From Akebia trifoliata (lineage: Eukaryota; Streptophyta; Magnoliopsida; Ranunculales; Lardizabalaceae), in NCBI GenBank assembly GCA_017979445.1, contig CM030710.1, positions 12,200,248-12,264,247 on the forward strand: 64,000 nt of DNA. The letters are read 5' to 3'. The position numbers were made by a program, and so were the translations under genes. Below the pieces are notes generated by a model. It saw only the letters and a list, made by a program, of their open reading frames with translations, had not been told where the DNA came from and did no database searches. Positions 34,690-46,868 of this stretch are shown one piece after another; the first letter of the stretch is position 1, and each line of letters begins with the position of its first letter.

Positions 34690-34860
34690 ACGTTCAAATG
34701 ATTTTGATCTCATTTACATGAGTTTAGGAGTCACCACCATTCAAAGAGTTAAGATGTGAATGAATACTATAAAAATGAATTAAAATTTTTTTTTTTTGAA
34801 AAAAATAGTGACTCAAATCTTGTCTTCACCTAGAGGTAAGGGGTAAGAAAGTTTGGTTGG
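34690..34860 (-). repeat. Tat-like LTR fragment
   Basis: Has the start-region words of family B LTRs (a GGAGTCACCACCATTC form of the conserved block, then a GATGTGAATGAA part). Too short and diverged for end calls. Confidence 0.45.
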
Positions 34861-34904
34861 ATCTTCTTGGATAAGTAAGATCTTCTTCAAAATCAAGTCA
34901 CTCG

Positions 34905-35390
34905 GTTGGAATTCTCTTGGCCAGACCTTATTGTTTTAAGCTTGCGATATTCCCCTATGATAGAGCTGGTCGTGGAAAATAGATGTGAGTTTCTTTTCTT
35001 CGATTAAATTTAGTTGGTCAAACTGTGTTTTACCCATTCGACGTCTTCCCACTCTGCTTCCATAAGGACCTTTAGAGAAGGAATCTCCACTTCAACTAGG
35101 AGAACTACTTCTATCCCGTAAACAAGTGAGAATGGCATTGTCCTAGTAAATGTTTTGATCGAGGTTCTATAAGTATGGAGAGCAAAAGATAACATTTTAT
35201 GCAAATTTTTGTAGATTACTATCATCTTCTTAATGATTTTTTTGATTTTTTATTAGCTACTTCCACGATTTCGTTAATCTTCGACATTTAAGCCACTGAT
35301 CTATGGTGCATAATATGAAAATCTTCACATAGTTTTTTCATATTTTTGTTCTTTGTGTTGAGGGTGTTATCTTATACAATGCTTCTGGGT
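34905..35390 (-). pseudogene. Ogre/Tat integrase C-terminal fragment
   Basis: Minus-strand translation gives ALHTYRTSIKTFTRTMPFSL, then VYGIEVVLLVEVEIPSLKVL and MEAEWEDVEWVKHSL, in frame at 35010-35225. Upstream (higher coordinates) decayed NKKSKKIIKKM and downstream LNLIEEKKLTSI parts extend it. The same region occurs in element 2 (43721-43900). No RT or gag accompanies it, so it is an orphan piece of a third Ogre-like copy. Confidence 0.8.
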
Positions 35391-35404
35391 AAGCTATATT
35401 GATA

Positions 35405-36747
35405 TGTGGCGTCCCGTCAAACATTAACACAAAATCCAATGTCAAATCCCAAGGTACTATATTGTGCCTTGAAATTTCAACATGGTTCCCTCTGTTTATG
35501 TTAGTGTTCTACGGAACTCAAAAAACCTGATAAGCCAATATACCACAAATCCTGCATAGAAATATGCAAACACGGAAAGAACAATAGAAGACTAAATACA
35601 TTGAATATGTACGTAGATCAGAGTGCAGAAGTTTAACAATATACAAGATTATAAAAATACCCTCATTCTAACATGAACCTAATACTCCTCCCAAAATCTA
35701 ATATATCTTGGACAAAACTGACAACACTAAAAGATGTATTCCTAGTGCTCATCATGCAAGAGACTCTGATCATCGATATAAAGAACCAGATACTCCTCAC
35801 TTGTCGATTTCGCGCCTATCTCGGAAACTACAAGTATTGAAGCTAAAAAAAATTAGAAGAAAAGGGTGAGTAACAATAGTTACCCAGTAAGTCCACAACC
35901 AATTCCTACTAATAACCTCTCCTAGACATGATTGACTAAGTATACTGAACATTTCAATACATGTAGCATTTTACAAAGTAAACTACGATTAACTAGTAAA
36001 TATAGCTAGGGATAAGTAGCTAAACATTTTAAAATTTCGCATTATATCAATCAACAATACTTACTATATATTTTCATTTATTTATACAAATATAATGGAC
36101 AACATTGAAATAATAGACATGCTTTTCATTTTATAAATCAAACTAAAACAACATATACATAATACACAATGGTAGAATAGTGAAATTGGAGAGTTGGGAT
36201 TCACGACTAAATCGTTCCCAATTGGGACATGATATTCCATAATAAAGTTGTAATTCCTGATTTGTGACTGGTCGTAGTTTACCATACTAGCGGGATCATT
36301 TATCTGACTTAGGCTGACCGTTTGACGAGACAGTAAGCAATGGATTTCTTTTCGATGTGTCAGAAAGTTTGACTACTCTAGATTTTTAGTGATTATTGAC
36401 TAATCATCTTCGTCTATGCATATCATGTGTGTATGTGATTCCAAAAAATACAACCCCATTTGTGTATGACCACATTTATAATATAAGTTCATTGGTAAAG
36501 GTAGAGAGGAATGAATCCGAATTCCAATTGTGAATTCATTCTCATAGGCGTCCCATACCATATATGAACTTGGATGTCCCTACCATATATCCCAAGATAG
36601 TACATCACTCCAGATGATGCGACGCACTATCCCTTCAAGCATGCACAAGCTCTTTAACAACTCATAATATATATATTCTTTAAAAATAAAAGAGAGATTA
36701 ATAGTACAAGATTGATAATGGATATCCAATTTCTTACTATAGATACG
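35405..36747 (-). repeat. Tekay/Del-like LTR fragment
   Basis: Starts TGTGGCGTCCCG (compare the TGTCACGCCCCG start of the solo LTR at 10666) and runs as the reverse complement of about 21030-22312. Truncated at 36747 where another LTR begins. ORFs inside are not genes. Confidence 0.75.
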
Positions 36748-39040
36748 TGATTCTCGATTACGAGTGCCACTTCTATTAAGATTTGGAGTCGTCACCATTC
36801 ATATTTGTAAGAGGGTGTGAATGGTCATCTGATGTGCATTTTAGAAAATGTGTCATTTGTGGCGTTTAGTGACTCGATGAATAAGATACCGATCTCACCT
36901 TTAGATCGGGGTAACGGCTCGATAGGAGAAAAATGAAGGTGTTAGGCACCCTTTTCTTCCCACCAAGTGGTGGTAACATCAACTCAACTCGATCATTTTG
37001 ATTAAAAATGTAAAAAATAAAGTAAGTGCCAGGTGTCGATAACTTGTAGCCTAAGTAGGAATTTATTTTTGGCTTGATTATAGGATCATCCCATTGATGA
37101 AAATGATCCTTATAAACCTCTGCCTTGAGGACTACATGTGATTTGGAAAAATATTAATTAAGGTTGAGGGTCCATTCTCATGAGTTGAGAAGAAACCACA
37201 TACCGATTACCTCAAAATAGTTCAAGAATTTAAAATTAGTTTTATTTTGAAAGTGATTACAACCCTTATACTTTCGACATAACCGAAGTCTGATTTATCG
37301 GAGATAAGGGAGGGGGAGCATTACATCCTAAGTCCTTCTAAAATAAAAATTAAGGAAACGAAGAAGATAGTAGAAGAGGGGTATGAAGAGGGTAGAGAGA
37401 AAGAAAGGGGGGTTAATCCTTTGACCTACCATGAAGCTTCAAGGATTTCTTTTCTTTCCTTCCTTCTTCTTCTTCTTCTTTTATGTCTTCTTGTATTCTT
37501 AGTAGGATATGAGAGTAGATATATTTTTTTGAAGATTAATTGTGAGAGTAGGGGAATGAAAATAAAAGTTAGTTGAGAGAAGATTTCTTGTATGAGACTT
37601 GGTACCCATTTTGAAAGGGGAGGGGGGTATTTATAGGTGTTTGGAGGATACTTTATGGATATAATGGGGTGAAGTGTTGGAAGAGTAGAGAATGACATAT
37701 GTTTTGAAAGTGAGGGGTATGAAATTTTAAGTGAAGAGGAGGGTAGTTGTGTAATGAAGGTAAATGGGTATTATTTTGATCCAAATAATTTGGATCTTAT
37801 CCAATCCATTTGGGTAAAGTATTTGATGAGATGAGATGAGTGATGTGTGATGGAGATAATGAGGGTGTAAGGAATTAGGTATTTGATTAAGTGTTAGGTT
37901 GATTGAAGAGATGGGGTGTTTAGATTAGGATAATGGGTTGTGTAAGGAGTTAGGTGTTTGGATTTTTGAGAGGGTTAAGGAGGTGATGACATGTATTAAA
38001 AGGAGGGGGAGATGAGGTGATTTAGATGGATTAATTGGTGAGAAGGAGTGTTAGATTGGAGATGAGGGGTGTGGGTTTGATTTGTAAAAATGATTTTGTA
38101 AGAAATGATAAGGCATTGTATGGGTTGTGATGTGAGTTGGTGGAGTATTTAGAGAAAGGTGATGGGTTAGGGTGTAGGGGATATGGGTGATGTGGGTGGT
38201 TGGTTGTGTTAGAGAAGGGTAAGGTAAGTACGTTAGGGAAGGGTATGGGTTGAGGTAATTTTTGGAGAAAATTTATGTGGGTAGATGGATTGTTAGAGAA
38301 AAGTGATGGGGGTAGGTAGTTGGACGAGAGAGGTGAGATGGGGTAATAACATGTGTCCCGTTTGATGATCAAAGGGTGATTAGTTGATGTGGATAGTGGT
38401 TTATGTGTTAGGGTAATGGGTTGGATGTGAATTGGATTATGGATTTAGACTTTGGAGTATTGGGCTTGGGTTTTAGGAAGGGTTTTGGATTTTAGGAATT
38501 GATTGGGGTCATTTTGGATTGGGTTTTCGATAGTGGGTATGATTTAGGTTTTTAGGTGATCTGGGATTAAATTTAGGTTATGGGGTTCAGGTGAGAAATG
38601 CATTTTGTGAGTGTTGAGGGTTCGTGGGCTTTAGGTGGGCTTAGGATAATTTGATTCGGGAGTGGGGCAGTGAAGGTTGTGGAGAATAGTGGGTATCCCA
38701 AGTCTCATTTTGCTTTTATTTATCTTTTTTGGGATTTTGGACATCATCGGATTGATCAAAATGCCACGTGTTGGCAAATTGGGCTTTTTAGGCCCATTAG
38801 CGACTTTTATTGAAAATTGGGTATTTTTGGTTTCGAGAGCAGAACGGTGAAAGTGGGGGTACACCAAATATTTTTGGGTGGGCCTATTAGATCCTTAGGG
38901 GGTCTTAGGGGCCCTCAATTTTGATAAAATGTCATATTTTGGTGAGTCAGGCTTTTGAGGCCCGTTGGCCAATTTTATTGAAAAACCATTATTTTTGGGC
39001 CCTTTCGAGTGGGGGGCCGTTCAAATTAGGGTGTCTACTA
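36748..39040 (-). repeat. Tat-like LTR, family B relative
   Basis: Conserved GGAGTCGTCA (36785-36794) and GGTGTTAGGCACC (about 36938) near the left end, and GGGTGTCTACTA at the right end, match the layout of 27673-29273. No matching target duplication was found, so the borders are approximate. The right two thirds are G/T-rich on the plus strand. ORFs on the minus strand there are compositional artefacts. Confidence 0.65.
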
Positions 39041-40193
39041 CTATCTTTCCATGCATGAATTGCATGTAAATAACTACAAAGAATAGACTAAACCTCTATT
39101 TGTACGGGCCGAGAAATTTTTGCAAAAACACGACTTCGAATTAACGATTGAATTGATGACTTTTGTAGAAAATGATTATTCAAGCACGGGATCTGACAGA
39201 GTTTTACCTTATTAATTCCTTGATCTCGATGGTACGGAATTCATGTGAGATCTTGGATTTGATGAAAATTTGATGAGTTTTGAGATTCAGATATTTCTTC
39301 GGTCGTGCTTTGACAAATCAGAGTTGAGTGCAACTCGAAAGGATTTTGAAAATTTTTTATTTTTTTCTTTGATTTTTTTTTTATTTTGGATTTTTTTGAA
39401 TTTTTGTATTTTTGATTTTTTGATTTTTTTAGAATTTTTTATTGACTGATCCGTTCATGGAGTACAGATAACATTTAATTCCATTTCATCAATGTTTGAA
39501 AAATGGATAGCGCTATTTTTGTTTCATCCGTGCCTGGAGCACGGATAGAATGAACATTGCCTTATCCATACTGGTAACAGGGACCAGTACGAATTTGAAC
39601 CGATTAAAACCCGCGCGTCTCTCCATTTCTCATTTCTCTTCGATTTCCTTCGATTTTCTCTCTGGTTTTTGGCGATTTTTCTTCCTCTCTTTGTCTCTTT
39701 CATCGATTTGGGTCCTTCATTCGGTCGTTGGGAAGATTTGTTGCAAGCATAGAGATATTTGGATGCTTGCAAAGGCGACTTAGGTAATGAGTTATGATTC
39801 TACGTATCAAGGTAAGTTTTTTATTGGTTTTCCTTTTTTCCTTTTGAGATGATGCCATGAGAACGATTGATATTTGAATTGTCCCCCCATTTTTTATGAT
39901 ACTGTTATGAAGATAATTTTCCTATTTCTTTTCCTTTTTTTTATTTTTTATTTTTTTAATTTTTTTATTGGAGTGATATCTTAAAAATTATCCTTGTAAA
40001 TTGCCCCGAACATAACCGTTTATCAAATTTTTATTCATTTTCTTGTTTGTTTTGTTACTTTGCATGTTATTATGAAAATGATTGAACATCTATGATTTGT
40101 CCTATTTATTATTCATTTGTTTGTTTCGAATTTTTTTTTCTTTTTTTTTCCTTGTTGGACATGACTGTTCGCCCTATCTCGGTTGAAAGCACC
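39041..40193. other. Flank of element 2, nothing firm
   Basis: Contains T-rich simple sequence (39350-39440, 39930-39970) and a CT-rich, UTR-like stretch at 39600-39770. The overlapping short ORFs there have no domain. Confidence 0.45.
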
Positions 40194-41785
40194 CTCGATT
40201 CGTGGGGTGTGCGGATCCACTTTTGACTTTAAGGTTTGGGAGTCGCCACCTAGTTATTACGGTCTAAGAACCGAGCTGACTCTAAATATATAAAAAATAA
40301 CTAATCTACGAACAAAAAAAAAAAAAAACTATGGCCCGGGGATCATGTTACGGGGTTGGAAGGTGTTAGGCACCAACCTTACCTGACAAATGCTGGTATC
40401 TACTATTTTCCAAAAAGATGAAATTGCTAAATGACCTAAACTAAAAAATATATATATATAACTAGATGATCGCAACGATTTGTTCCCTCAGAACTGGCGG
40501 AGAGACTCCTCGTATGAGATTCCTTGCTTCGTTTATGTCACTGAATCTGCTTCTGATCTCCAAGATGAAGTATCTGCTTCCTAGATTTGAGTATTTTCTA
40601 ATTTTTTGATGGATTTCTAGGTATTTTTGAAGGGTCTCTGGGTGTTTTTTGAGCAAAAGTTAGGGTTTGGATGATAGGTAAGGGGTTAGGGCTTCAAAAT
40701 CAGGGTTTGGAGAAGGTTAGGGAGACTTTTTGATCTACTTTTTCTAGGATTTTCTTTGACCTATGAAATTAGGTTGTGGAGGTTCCTATTTATAGATTTT
40801 TTTTTGAAAGAATTGGGATTTGATTAGGTCTCCTTTTAGATAAGATGAATTAGGGTTTTGACTAAAGTCTTATTTGATTGACTAGGTTTCTTTAGATTAG
40901 GGTTTTAATTAGGGTTTTGACTTAAGTCTTATTTTATTGACTAGGTTTTTTTATATTATGGTTTTAATTCTTACGTACAATGAAATAATATATTTTTAGT
41001 TTTTGAAGAACACCCCTTAATTATATTTTAATTATTTAGGACCCCAGATGGAGGGGTCTTTTCATAAATATAAAAGGGGCTCCACTTAAATAAGTGGGCA
41101 ACTATTAACAATTTTACGTAAAGGCTTGATTGATTAATTTTCTTGGTTCAGATTTTTAAATTAATTTTATTAAGGTTTCACTTTACGTTAATTAATGTTT
41201 AATTTTAGAATTTTAAATTGTTAAAATTACAAAATTATCATTTTACAAGAGGACTTTTGCGTTTCATGGTCGTTTTTCGACGCTTTGGGATATTTTGGAA
41301 TCGATTTTTCGTAAGGAATTTAATGGGAGTATTATTTTGTGTCATTTATGGATTTTTGATGTAAAATGATTGTGGATCCTGTGAAGGGCATTTTCATAAT
41401 TTTGTCAAATTTTGTGAAAATTGACAAAACGGTTTATTTGATTTTAGTTTGTTGTTTTGTATTCGAAAAGGTTTTCCTAAGCATAAGGGGGGCTTTAAGG
41501 ATGTTTTGATGTTAGGGGTATCTTGGTAATTAGATCGTTTTATAGTGGTTTTTATCATAAAGTTTCTTTTTGTTTGCAAAATGATGATTTCTATGTTTTT
41601 AAGGTTATATTTTCCTAGCGTAACGTGATTTCTATAGTTTTATTAATTTGAGATACCTCATCCGAATTTCTGAAACATATCTAGCAACAAAATAGAGTAT
41701 TGGAATATTTATCCATCATTAGGAACAGTTGTAATCGGATTGACGAGTTGACTAATCAGACAAGTACAAAAATGGGATGTCTACA
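40194..41785 (-). repeat. Element 2 3' LTR
   Basis: 1592 bp, TGAAAGC...TCTACA on the plus strand. TATA box on the minus strand at 40786-40795. U5 decamer at 40239-40248. Bordered at 41786 by the polypurine hairpin. Confidence 0.9.
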
Positions 41786-41790
41786 GATGA

Positions 41791-41807
41791 CCTTCTTTGG
41801 CAGAGGG
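41791..41807 (-). other. Polypurine hairpin of element 2
   Basis: On the minus strand, CCTCTGCCAAAGAAGG: same layout as in elements 1 and 3, with one mismatch in the stem. Confidence 0.55.
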
Positions 41808-42063
41808 TTGAAACAAACTAGATAACACATCTATTTCGGTAGATAGTGTGATATCCGAATGTCAAAGCTAGCGACAGTTCATTTTGTAGCCTGATTTAGC
41901 AATTCGTCAGGGAGTTCGAATCTTTGAGGGTAAAACTCTCCCCAAACTAAAAATTGTCAGGTCATCGAGTGTGAGCTCTCACTGATGGCTTTAGATCTTT
42001 GAATTTTTAGAAAATTCTCCTTGACTAAATGTGTAAGTGTATATTTGAGATCTAAGATAAATC

Positions 42064-42530
42064 TTAGAGGGTCTGAGCAAAAACAGAGTAAAAATTGAGC
42101 ATAATTTGAGTATAAACTGAGCAAAATCTAAGATAACCCTCGGTCGCATCTAAGCAAAACTGAGCAAAATCCGAGATAACCCTTGGTGGCATCTCAGCAA
42201 AATCCGAGGTAACCCTTGACGATAACTGAGTAAAATCCGAGAAAACCCTCGGCGACATCTGAGTAAAATTCGAGATAACCCTTGGTGGTAATTGAGTAAA
42301 ATCTGAGAAAACCCTCGACGGCAACTGAGCAAAATTCGAGATAATCCTCGGTGGCATCTGAGCAAAATTCGAGATAACCCTTAGTGGCATCTGAGCAAAA
42401 TCCGAGATAACTCTCGGCAGCAACTGAGTAAAATTCGAGAAAACCTTCAGTGGCAACTGAGTAAAATCCGAGAAAACCCTCGGTGGTAACTGAGAAAAAT
42501 TCGAGATAACCCTCAGCGACATCTAAGCAA
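42064..42530 (-). repeat. 33-bp minisatellite between pol and 3' LTR
   Basis: About 14 imperfect units such as CTGAGTAAAATCCGAGAAAA followed by CCCTCGGCGACAT. Units are usually 33 bp, with one 11-bp gain near 42150. CCGAG and CTCGG inside many units can pair (6-nt loop). Because 33 is a multiple of three, a minus-strand frame stays open for 152 codons with an 11-residue period (PPRVFSDFTQL-like). Known: the Tat/Ogre lineage has hypervariable tandem repeats in this position. A protein product is doubtful. Confidence 0.9.
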
Positions 42531-43377
42531 ACTGAATAAATTTGGGAAAGAATGGTTGAATCTGAGAAAGAATGAATAAATCTGGGAAGGAATCAATGAA
42601 TCTGGGAAAGAAAGAATGCCTTATCTCTTATTCTATGTGAAAGGGTAATTAGTTAATCTCCGGGCAAAACCAAATATGAGATAAAAAACGCTTCTGTTTG
42701 AACCTCAAGATTTTTTTTATAAAAAATTTTATGAATTTTTTAAGTTCTTTGTACCTCAGGGGTTTCGAAAAAATTGTTATCAGAGGGGAACTTTAAATTC
42801 AGGGTTCCCATTTAGGATTAACATTAATCAAGTTTGAGAATAAAATGCGCCTAGTTTGACAAGAAACATTGTATTGAACACATCTTATAAAAAAAATGCC
42901 CCTAGTATAAGGGGGAAACTACATATTAGAGAAGAAAGAAAATACTCCTTGTATGAAGGTTTGAATATTTGATTACCACAAGCGCAATAAAGATTCAACT
43001 TTTAATTTTGATTAAAGATTTTGAGTCAGGCTTAAGATAACAAAACATTTCCTTTTGAGACTCATCATAGAATTCACCCTTCCCCCCCTTTGTTCACTTG
43101 GGGAAATAAAACTTTTCAGATCAATCGTAGACAAGATCCTTGTGGCTTCTGAGTCATTGCCTGGTTTAAGCTAAATGTTGAACTTGATCATTCGGACTTT
43201 AGATGTTTAGGCTCGGATTGCCTTTTAGCTTTTCAACTCTATGGAGATTTTCTTCTATTTTTCTTTGTTACTCTAACTTTTGCCTAGATTGCCCTAGGTT
43301 GGGTGATCAGGTTGAGAACGAAAGTGTATTTTTCTTTTGAAAAAGGCTGTAAAGGGGTTGAAAAAGGATATATTAAA
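42531..43377 (-). other. Element 2 3' non-coding region
   Basis: Contains the ATGCCCCTAGT motif (about 42898) and a GCCTAGATTGCC block (about 43282) also seen in element 3. No gene. Confidence 0.6.
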
Positions 43378-44515
43378 CTAGGTAATAGGAGAATTGATTC
43401 GGCCAAAGATAGCCTCCTTAAATGTAGTACCGTTTGATTTGGTCAAGGTTGGATGGTTCTGGTAATTCAAGTCCATCATGGTCTTGAAGTCTGATAGCTT
43501 TTCCCGGTAATATTTCTCTGATGATGAACGGACCTCCCCAATTTGGTTTGAACTTCCCTCTAGGGTCAAAGATAGGTGTCCGATTCTCTTTGAGTACTAA
43601 ATCCCTGACTTGTAATGATGGGCCTTGATCTTTTTGTCAAACGCACAGGCGACTCTTCTTTGATAAGCCTGCACGTGGTACAGAGCTCTTAGTTATTTTT
43701 CTTCGATCAAATTTAATTTTTCATACCATTGACGAACCCAATCTGCTTCTGACAACTAAACTTTCCAACAAGACCCTAAGAGATGGGATTTCCATTTCAA
43801 CTGGCAAAACTGCTTCCATGCCATACACTAAGGAGTAGGGAGTAGCTCCAGTAGAGGATCGAATTGAAGTTCGATATGCCCATAATGCAAATGGTAATTT
43901 TTCTGACCAATCTTGATGTGATTGACATGTTTTCCTGATGATTGTCTTCAGATTCTTATTGACTGCTTCAACTGCTCCACTGGTTTGAGGACGGTAAGAA
44001 GATGATTTATGATGCGAGATTTTGAACTTTGAACACAGTGTAATAACTTCAGCTTTAAAGTGTGACCCATTATCAGAGATCAGTTCCAAAGGTACCCCAT
44101 ATTGACTGATGATGTTTGTTTGGATAAACTTTGCAACTCTAGATGCAGTGAGGACAGCATAAGAGGCAGCTTTGACCCACTTAGTAAAATAATTGATAGC
44201 AACTAGAATGTATTCATGCCTGTTTGATGCCTTAGGCTATATTTTACCAATAATATCAATTCCCCAAACTGAACATGGCCATGGTGAAGTCAGACCAACT
44301 AATTGAGAAGGTGGCATATGTATGAGATTTGCGTGAACTTGACACTTGTGGCAGGTTTTGACCATGTGATGATAATCTGTTTTCATTACGGGCCAGTGAT
44401 ACTCTTGTCTTATAATTCTCCTAGCTAACATTTTCCCACTCATGTGAGGACCATAGTCTCCTGAATGTAATTCAACCATGATTTGTTCAGCTTGATCTTC
44501 ATCAACGCATGACAA
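43378..44515 (-). pseudogene. Integrase of element 2, broken
   Basis: Right to left: a zinc-binding HHCC domain (MVELHSGDYGPHMSG ... TCHKCQVHANLIH, 44515-44320); the core start WGIDIIGKI (about 44245); the second Asp in LISDNGSHFKAEV (44080); the Glu in SGAVEAVNKNLKTII (about 43980); then LPFALWAYRTSIRSSTG and EMEIPSLRVL; and the C-terminal DFKTMMDLNYQ part (43378-43569). A stop at about 44237 and a frameshift near 43721 split it. Known role: inserts cDNA into the genome. The DDE residues are readable, but no continuous frame exists. Confidence 0.9.
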
Positions 44516-44639
44516 ATGAATCCTATCATAAGACCTTTTTTATAAACTTCTTACGCACAGGATGAACTGAGATGCTAATCTTAGTAGGATTTGTCGTTCC
44601 TTCTTCGATGCTTCTTCACTCTTGTTATATCTATATACT

Positions 44640-45100
44640 ACGACTTTCTATCGGGTAGTCGAGTAGCAATGTTGATCTGATAGCAATATGCAAGTTTGTC
44701 TTTGACTTCGACGGTGATCGGCCTCAATTCCATGCCAGGGGGCAAATGAATCATTGTAGAGAGAGTGACTAACGCGACAACAAATCTACTATCTTCCTTT
44801 GACAGGTGCTGGAATAAAATAACTTTAAACTCACTTACTAAGTTTAACAGAGACTCATGATAAAGCTTCAACTTTTCATCTCTAGTTTTTCATTCTTCCA
44901 ACGACTGATGTATGACCAAGGTTGAATCCCGAAAAACTTCAATTTATGTGATACCCAAATTCAAAGTAGTTTCGAGTCTAGCGATGCATGCCTCATATTC
45001 GACTGTATTATTGGTGTTAGAAAATGCTAACTTAATAGCGATCGGAATGTGGTATCCTTCAGGAGAAAATAGAACTGCCCCTATTCTATACCCATTTTGA
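44640..45100 (-). pseudogene. Second RNase H-like domain of element 2, decayed
   Basis: Between RT/RNase H and integrase, minus-strand frames give FDGAAIKMG (about 45105), a broken NTVEYEACIARLE-like part (about 45000) and the linker TLSTMIHLPPGMELRPITVEV (44760-44700). This is the order of the additional archaeal-type RNase H found in Tat/Ogre elements. Several frame changes. Confidence 0.65.
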
Positions 45101-45720
45101 TTGCGGCTCCATCAAAGTATAGCTACTATGTTTGATTCTGCGGTTTTCTTCAACATGCAAGATATTCTCATCTAGAAACTGATCAACAGCCCTTATTCCT
45201 TCTACCATTGGATAATCTGCTAAGTATTCTGCCACAGCTCTCCCTTTGATAGATTTCTACGTAACATGCGTGATGTCAAATTCTGATAATAACAACAACT
45301 ATCATGCTGTTCTCCCTGTCAATGCCGATTTCTTGAAGAGATATTTGAGAGGATCCATCTAAGATAACAAGATAACTGAATGAGATAGCATATAGTGCCG
45401 AAGTCTCTGAGTAGCCCATACCAGTTCCAAGCAAGTTTTTTCGAGGGTTGAATACTTTTGTTCATATTCTAACATCTTTTTGCTGATATAGTATGTAGTT
45501 CTTTATTTGCGATTATCTTTGTCATACTGTGCAAGCATGCATCCCATAGTTTTTTCTGTGACTGACATATAAAGAAGAAGTGGTTCACTCAGTGTAGGTG
45601 AAACCAAAATAGATGGGTTCAAGAGGTATTCCTTGACTTGATCGGAAGCCTTTTGACATTGTTCATTCCAAACTGTTGGTTCATTCTTCTTAAAAAGCTT
45701 GAAAATAGGTTAACAGATAT
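45101..45720 (-). pseudogene. First RNase H domain of element 2, decayed
   Basis: Minus-strand text still shows a YMSVTEK..MGCMLAQYDKD-like part (about 45580-45520), a RTTYYISKKMLEYE part (about 45495) and an LTGRT...LLLSEFDI part (about 45330-45270), with stops. This is the gypsy-type RNase H directly after RT. Confidence 0.7.
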
Positions 45721-46759
45721 TGGTGAGTTGATCGATGAATCTGCTGACATACTAGATTTTGCCTAAAATACCTCGAATCTACTTTTCAGTCTCAGGCGGT
45801 GGCATTTCTTGGATGACTTTAATTTTTCTAGGGTTTACTTCGATCCATCTTTGACTGACCAGAAATCCCAATAATTTTTCAGAAGTCACTCTAAATACAT
45901 ATTTATGTGGGTTGAGTAGGAGTTGGTACTTTTGAATCATTGTGAAAATTTTTTCCAGTGTAGTGACATGTCTTAGTCGCTCCTTCGATTTAACTATCAT
46001 ATCATCTACATAAAACCTCGATTTTCTTATGTATCATATCGTGCAATAAAGTCGTAGCTGCTCTTTGATAAGTGGCCCCAACGTTCTTCAGACCAAAAGG
46101 CATAATCTTGTATCGAAAAGTTTCCCACTGTGTGATGAACGATATTTTTTGAATATCTTGAAGATCCATTTTTATCTGATTATATCCTGAAAAACCATCC
46201 ATGAAAGATAGCAACGCGTGCCCCACCGTACTATCTACTAGAACATCTATGTGTAGTAAGGGAAAACTATCTTTTGGACTCGTTTTGTTTAAGTCTCTAA
46301 AGTCTACACACATTCTACTTTTCCATCCTTTTTAGGTACTAGGATGATATTAGCAATCGACTTAGGGTACTCTACTACTTCTAAAAATCCAGCGTTAATC
46401 TGCTTTGTAACTTCTTCTTTAATCTTTAGAGTCCATTTCGACTTCATACATCGAAGTTTCTGCTTAATTGATCGAGCATTAGGATATAATGGAATTTGAT
46501 GTTGAATAATATCTGTGCTTACTCCAGGCATATCCTCGTAAGACCACGCGAACACGTCTTTGAACTTTCTGAGTAAGTTTACTATCCCTTTGCGTTTATC
46601 GAGAGATAAGGTGATCCCAATCCGAATCTCTTGAGGACTTTCTTTTGTTCCAAGGTTGATAACCTCTACTTCCTCTATTAAAGGTTGAACTCGATATTCA
46701 TTTTCTTGTTCAAGTAATTTGATTATTTTAGGGGGATTCTTCGTCAGAAGATTCTCCAT
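45721..46759 (-). pseudogene. Reverse transcriptase of element 2, frameshifted
   Basis: FKDVFAWSYEDMPGV (about 46560) and FLEVVEYPKSIANIILVPKK (about 46390-46330) are followed by a frameshift, then CVDFRDLNKTSPKDSFPLLH (46310), FMDGFSGYNQIKMD and IMPFGLKNVGATYQRA (about 46100). A second frameshift lies exactly before the YVDD catalytic box (46006-46000), after which MIVKSKERLRHV and LLGFLVSQRWIEVNP continue (45779-46000). A stop follows at 45776-45778. The PKDSFPLLHIDVLVD and GLKNVGATYQRA forms are typical of the Tat lineage. Confidence 0.92.
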
Positions 46760-46868
46760 CTGAAGCTAGATTATTAGTTAAATTATCATTGCGCTCAAGG
46801 TAATCAACAATTTCTTTTATTTCATTAAAAAGAGACGGGATAACATGACTCATTGCGGACTTAAAAGA

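Noticed and set aside
38031..38867. Minus-strand Pro/Ser/Asn-rich ORFs
   Set aside because: They result from the C-poor plus strand of the LTR. No domain, different frames.
36748..39040. Insertion with a 5-bp target duplication
   Set aside because: ATACG on the left is not repeated on the right, so no duplication is claimed.
39524..39783. Overlapping plus and minus ORFs
   Set aside because: They lie in CT-rich, UTR-like sequence. Neither has a recognisable domain.
42064..42522. 152-codon minus-strand ORF as a protein-coding gene
   Set aside because: Its openness follows from a 33-bp repeat without stops. Other frames are also partly open, and no start context or domain supports translation.
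42064..42530. CRISPR-like array
   Set aside because: Units are contiguous, imperfect and lack unique spacers. The context is a plant retroelement.
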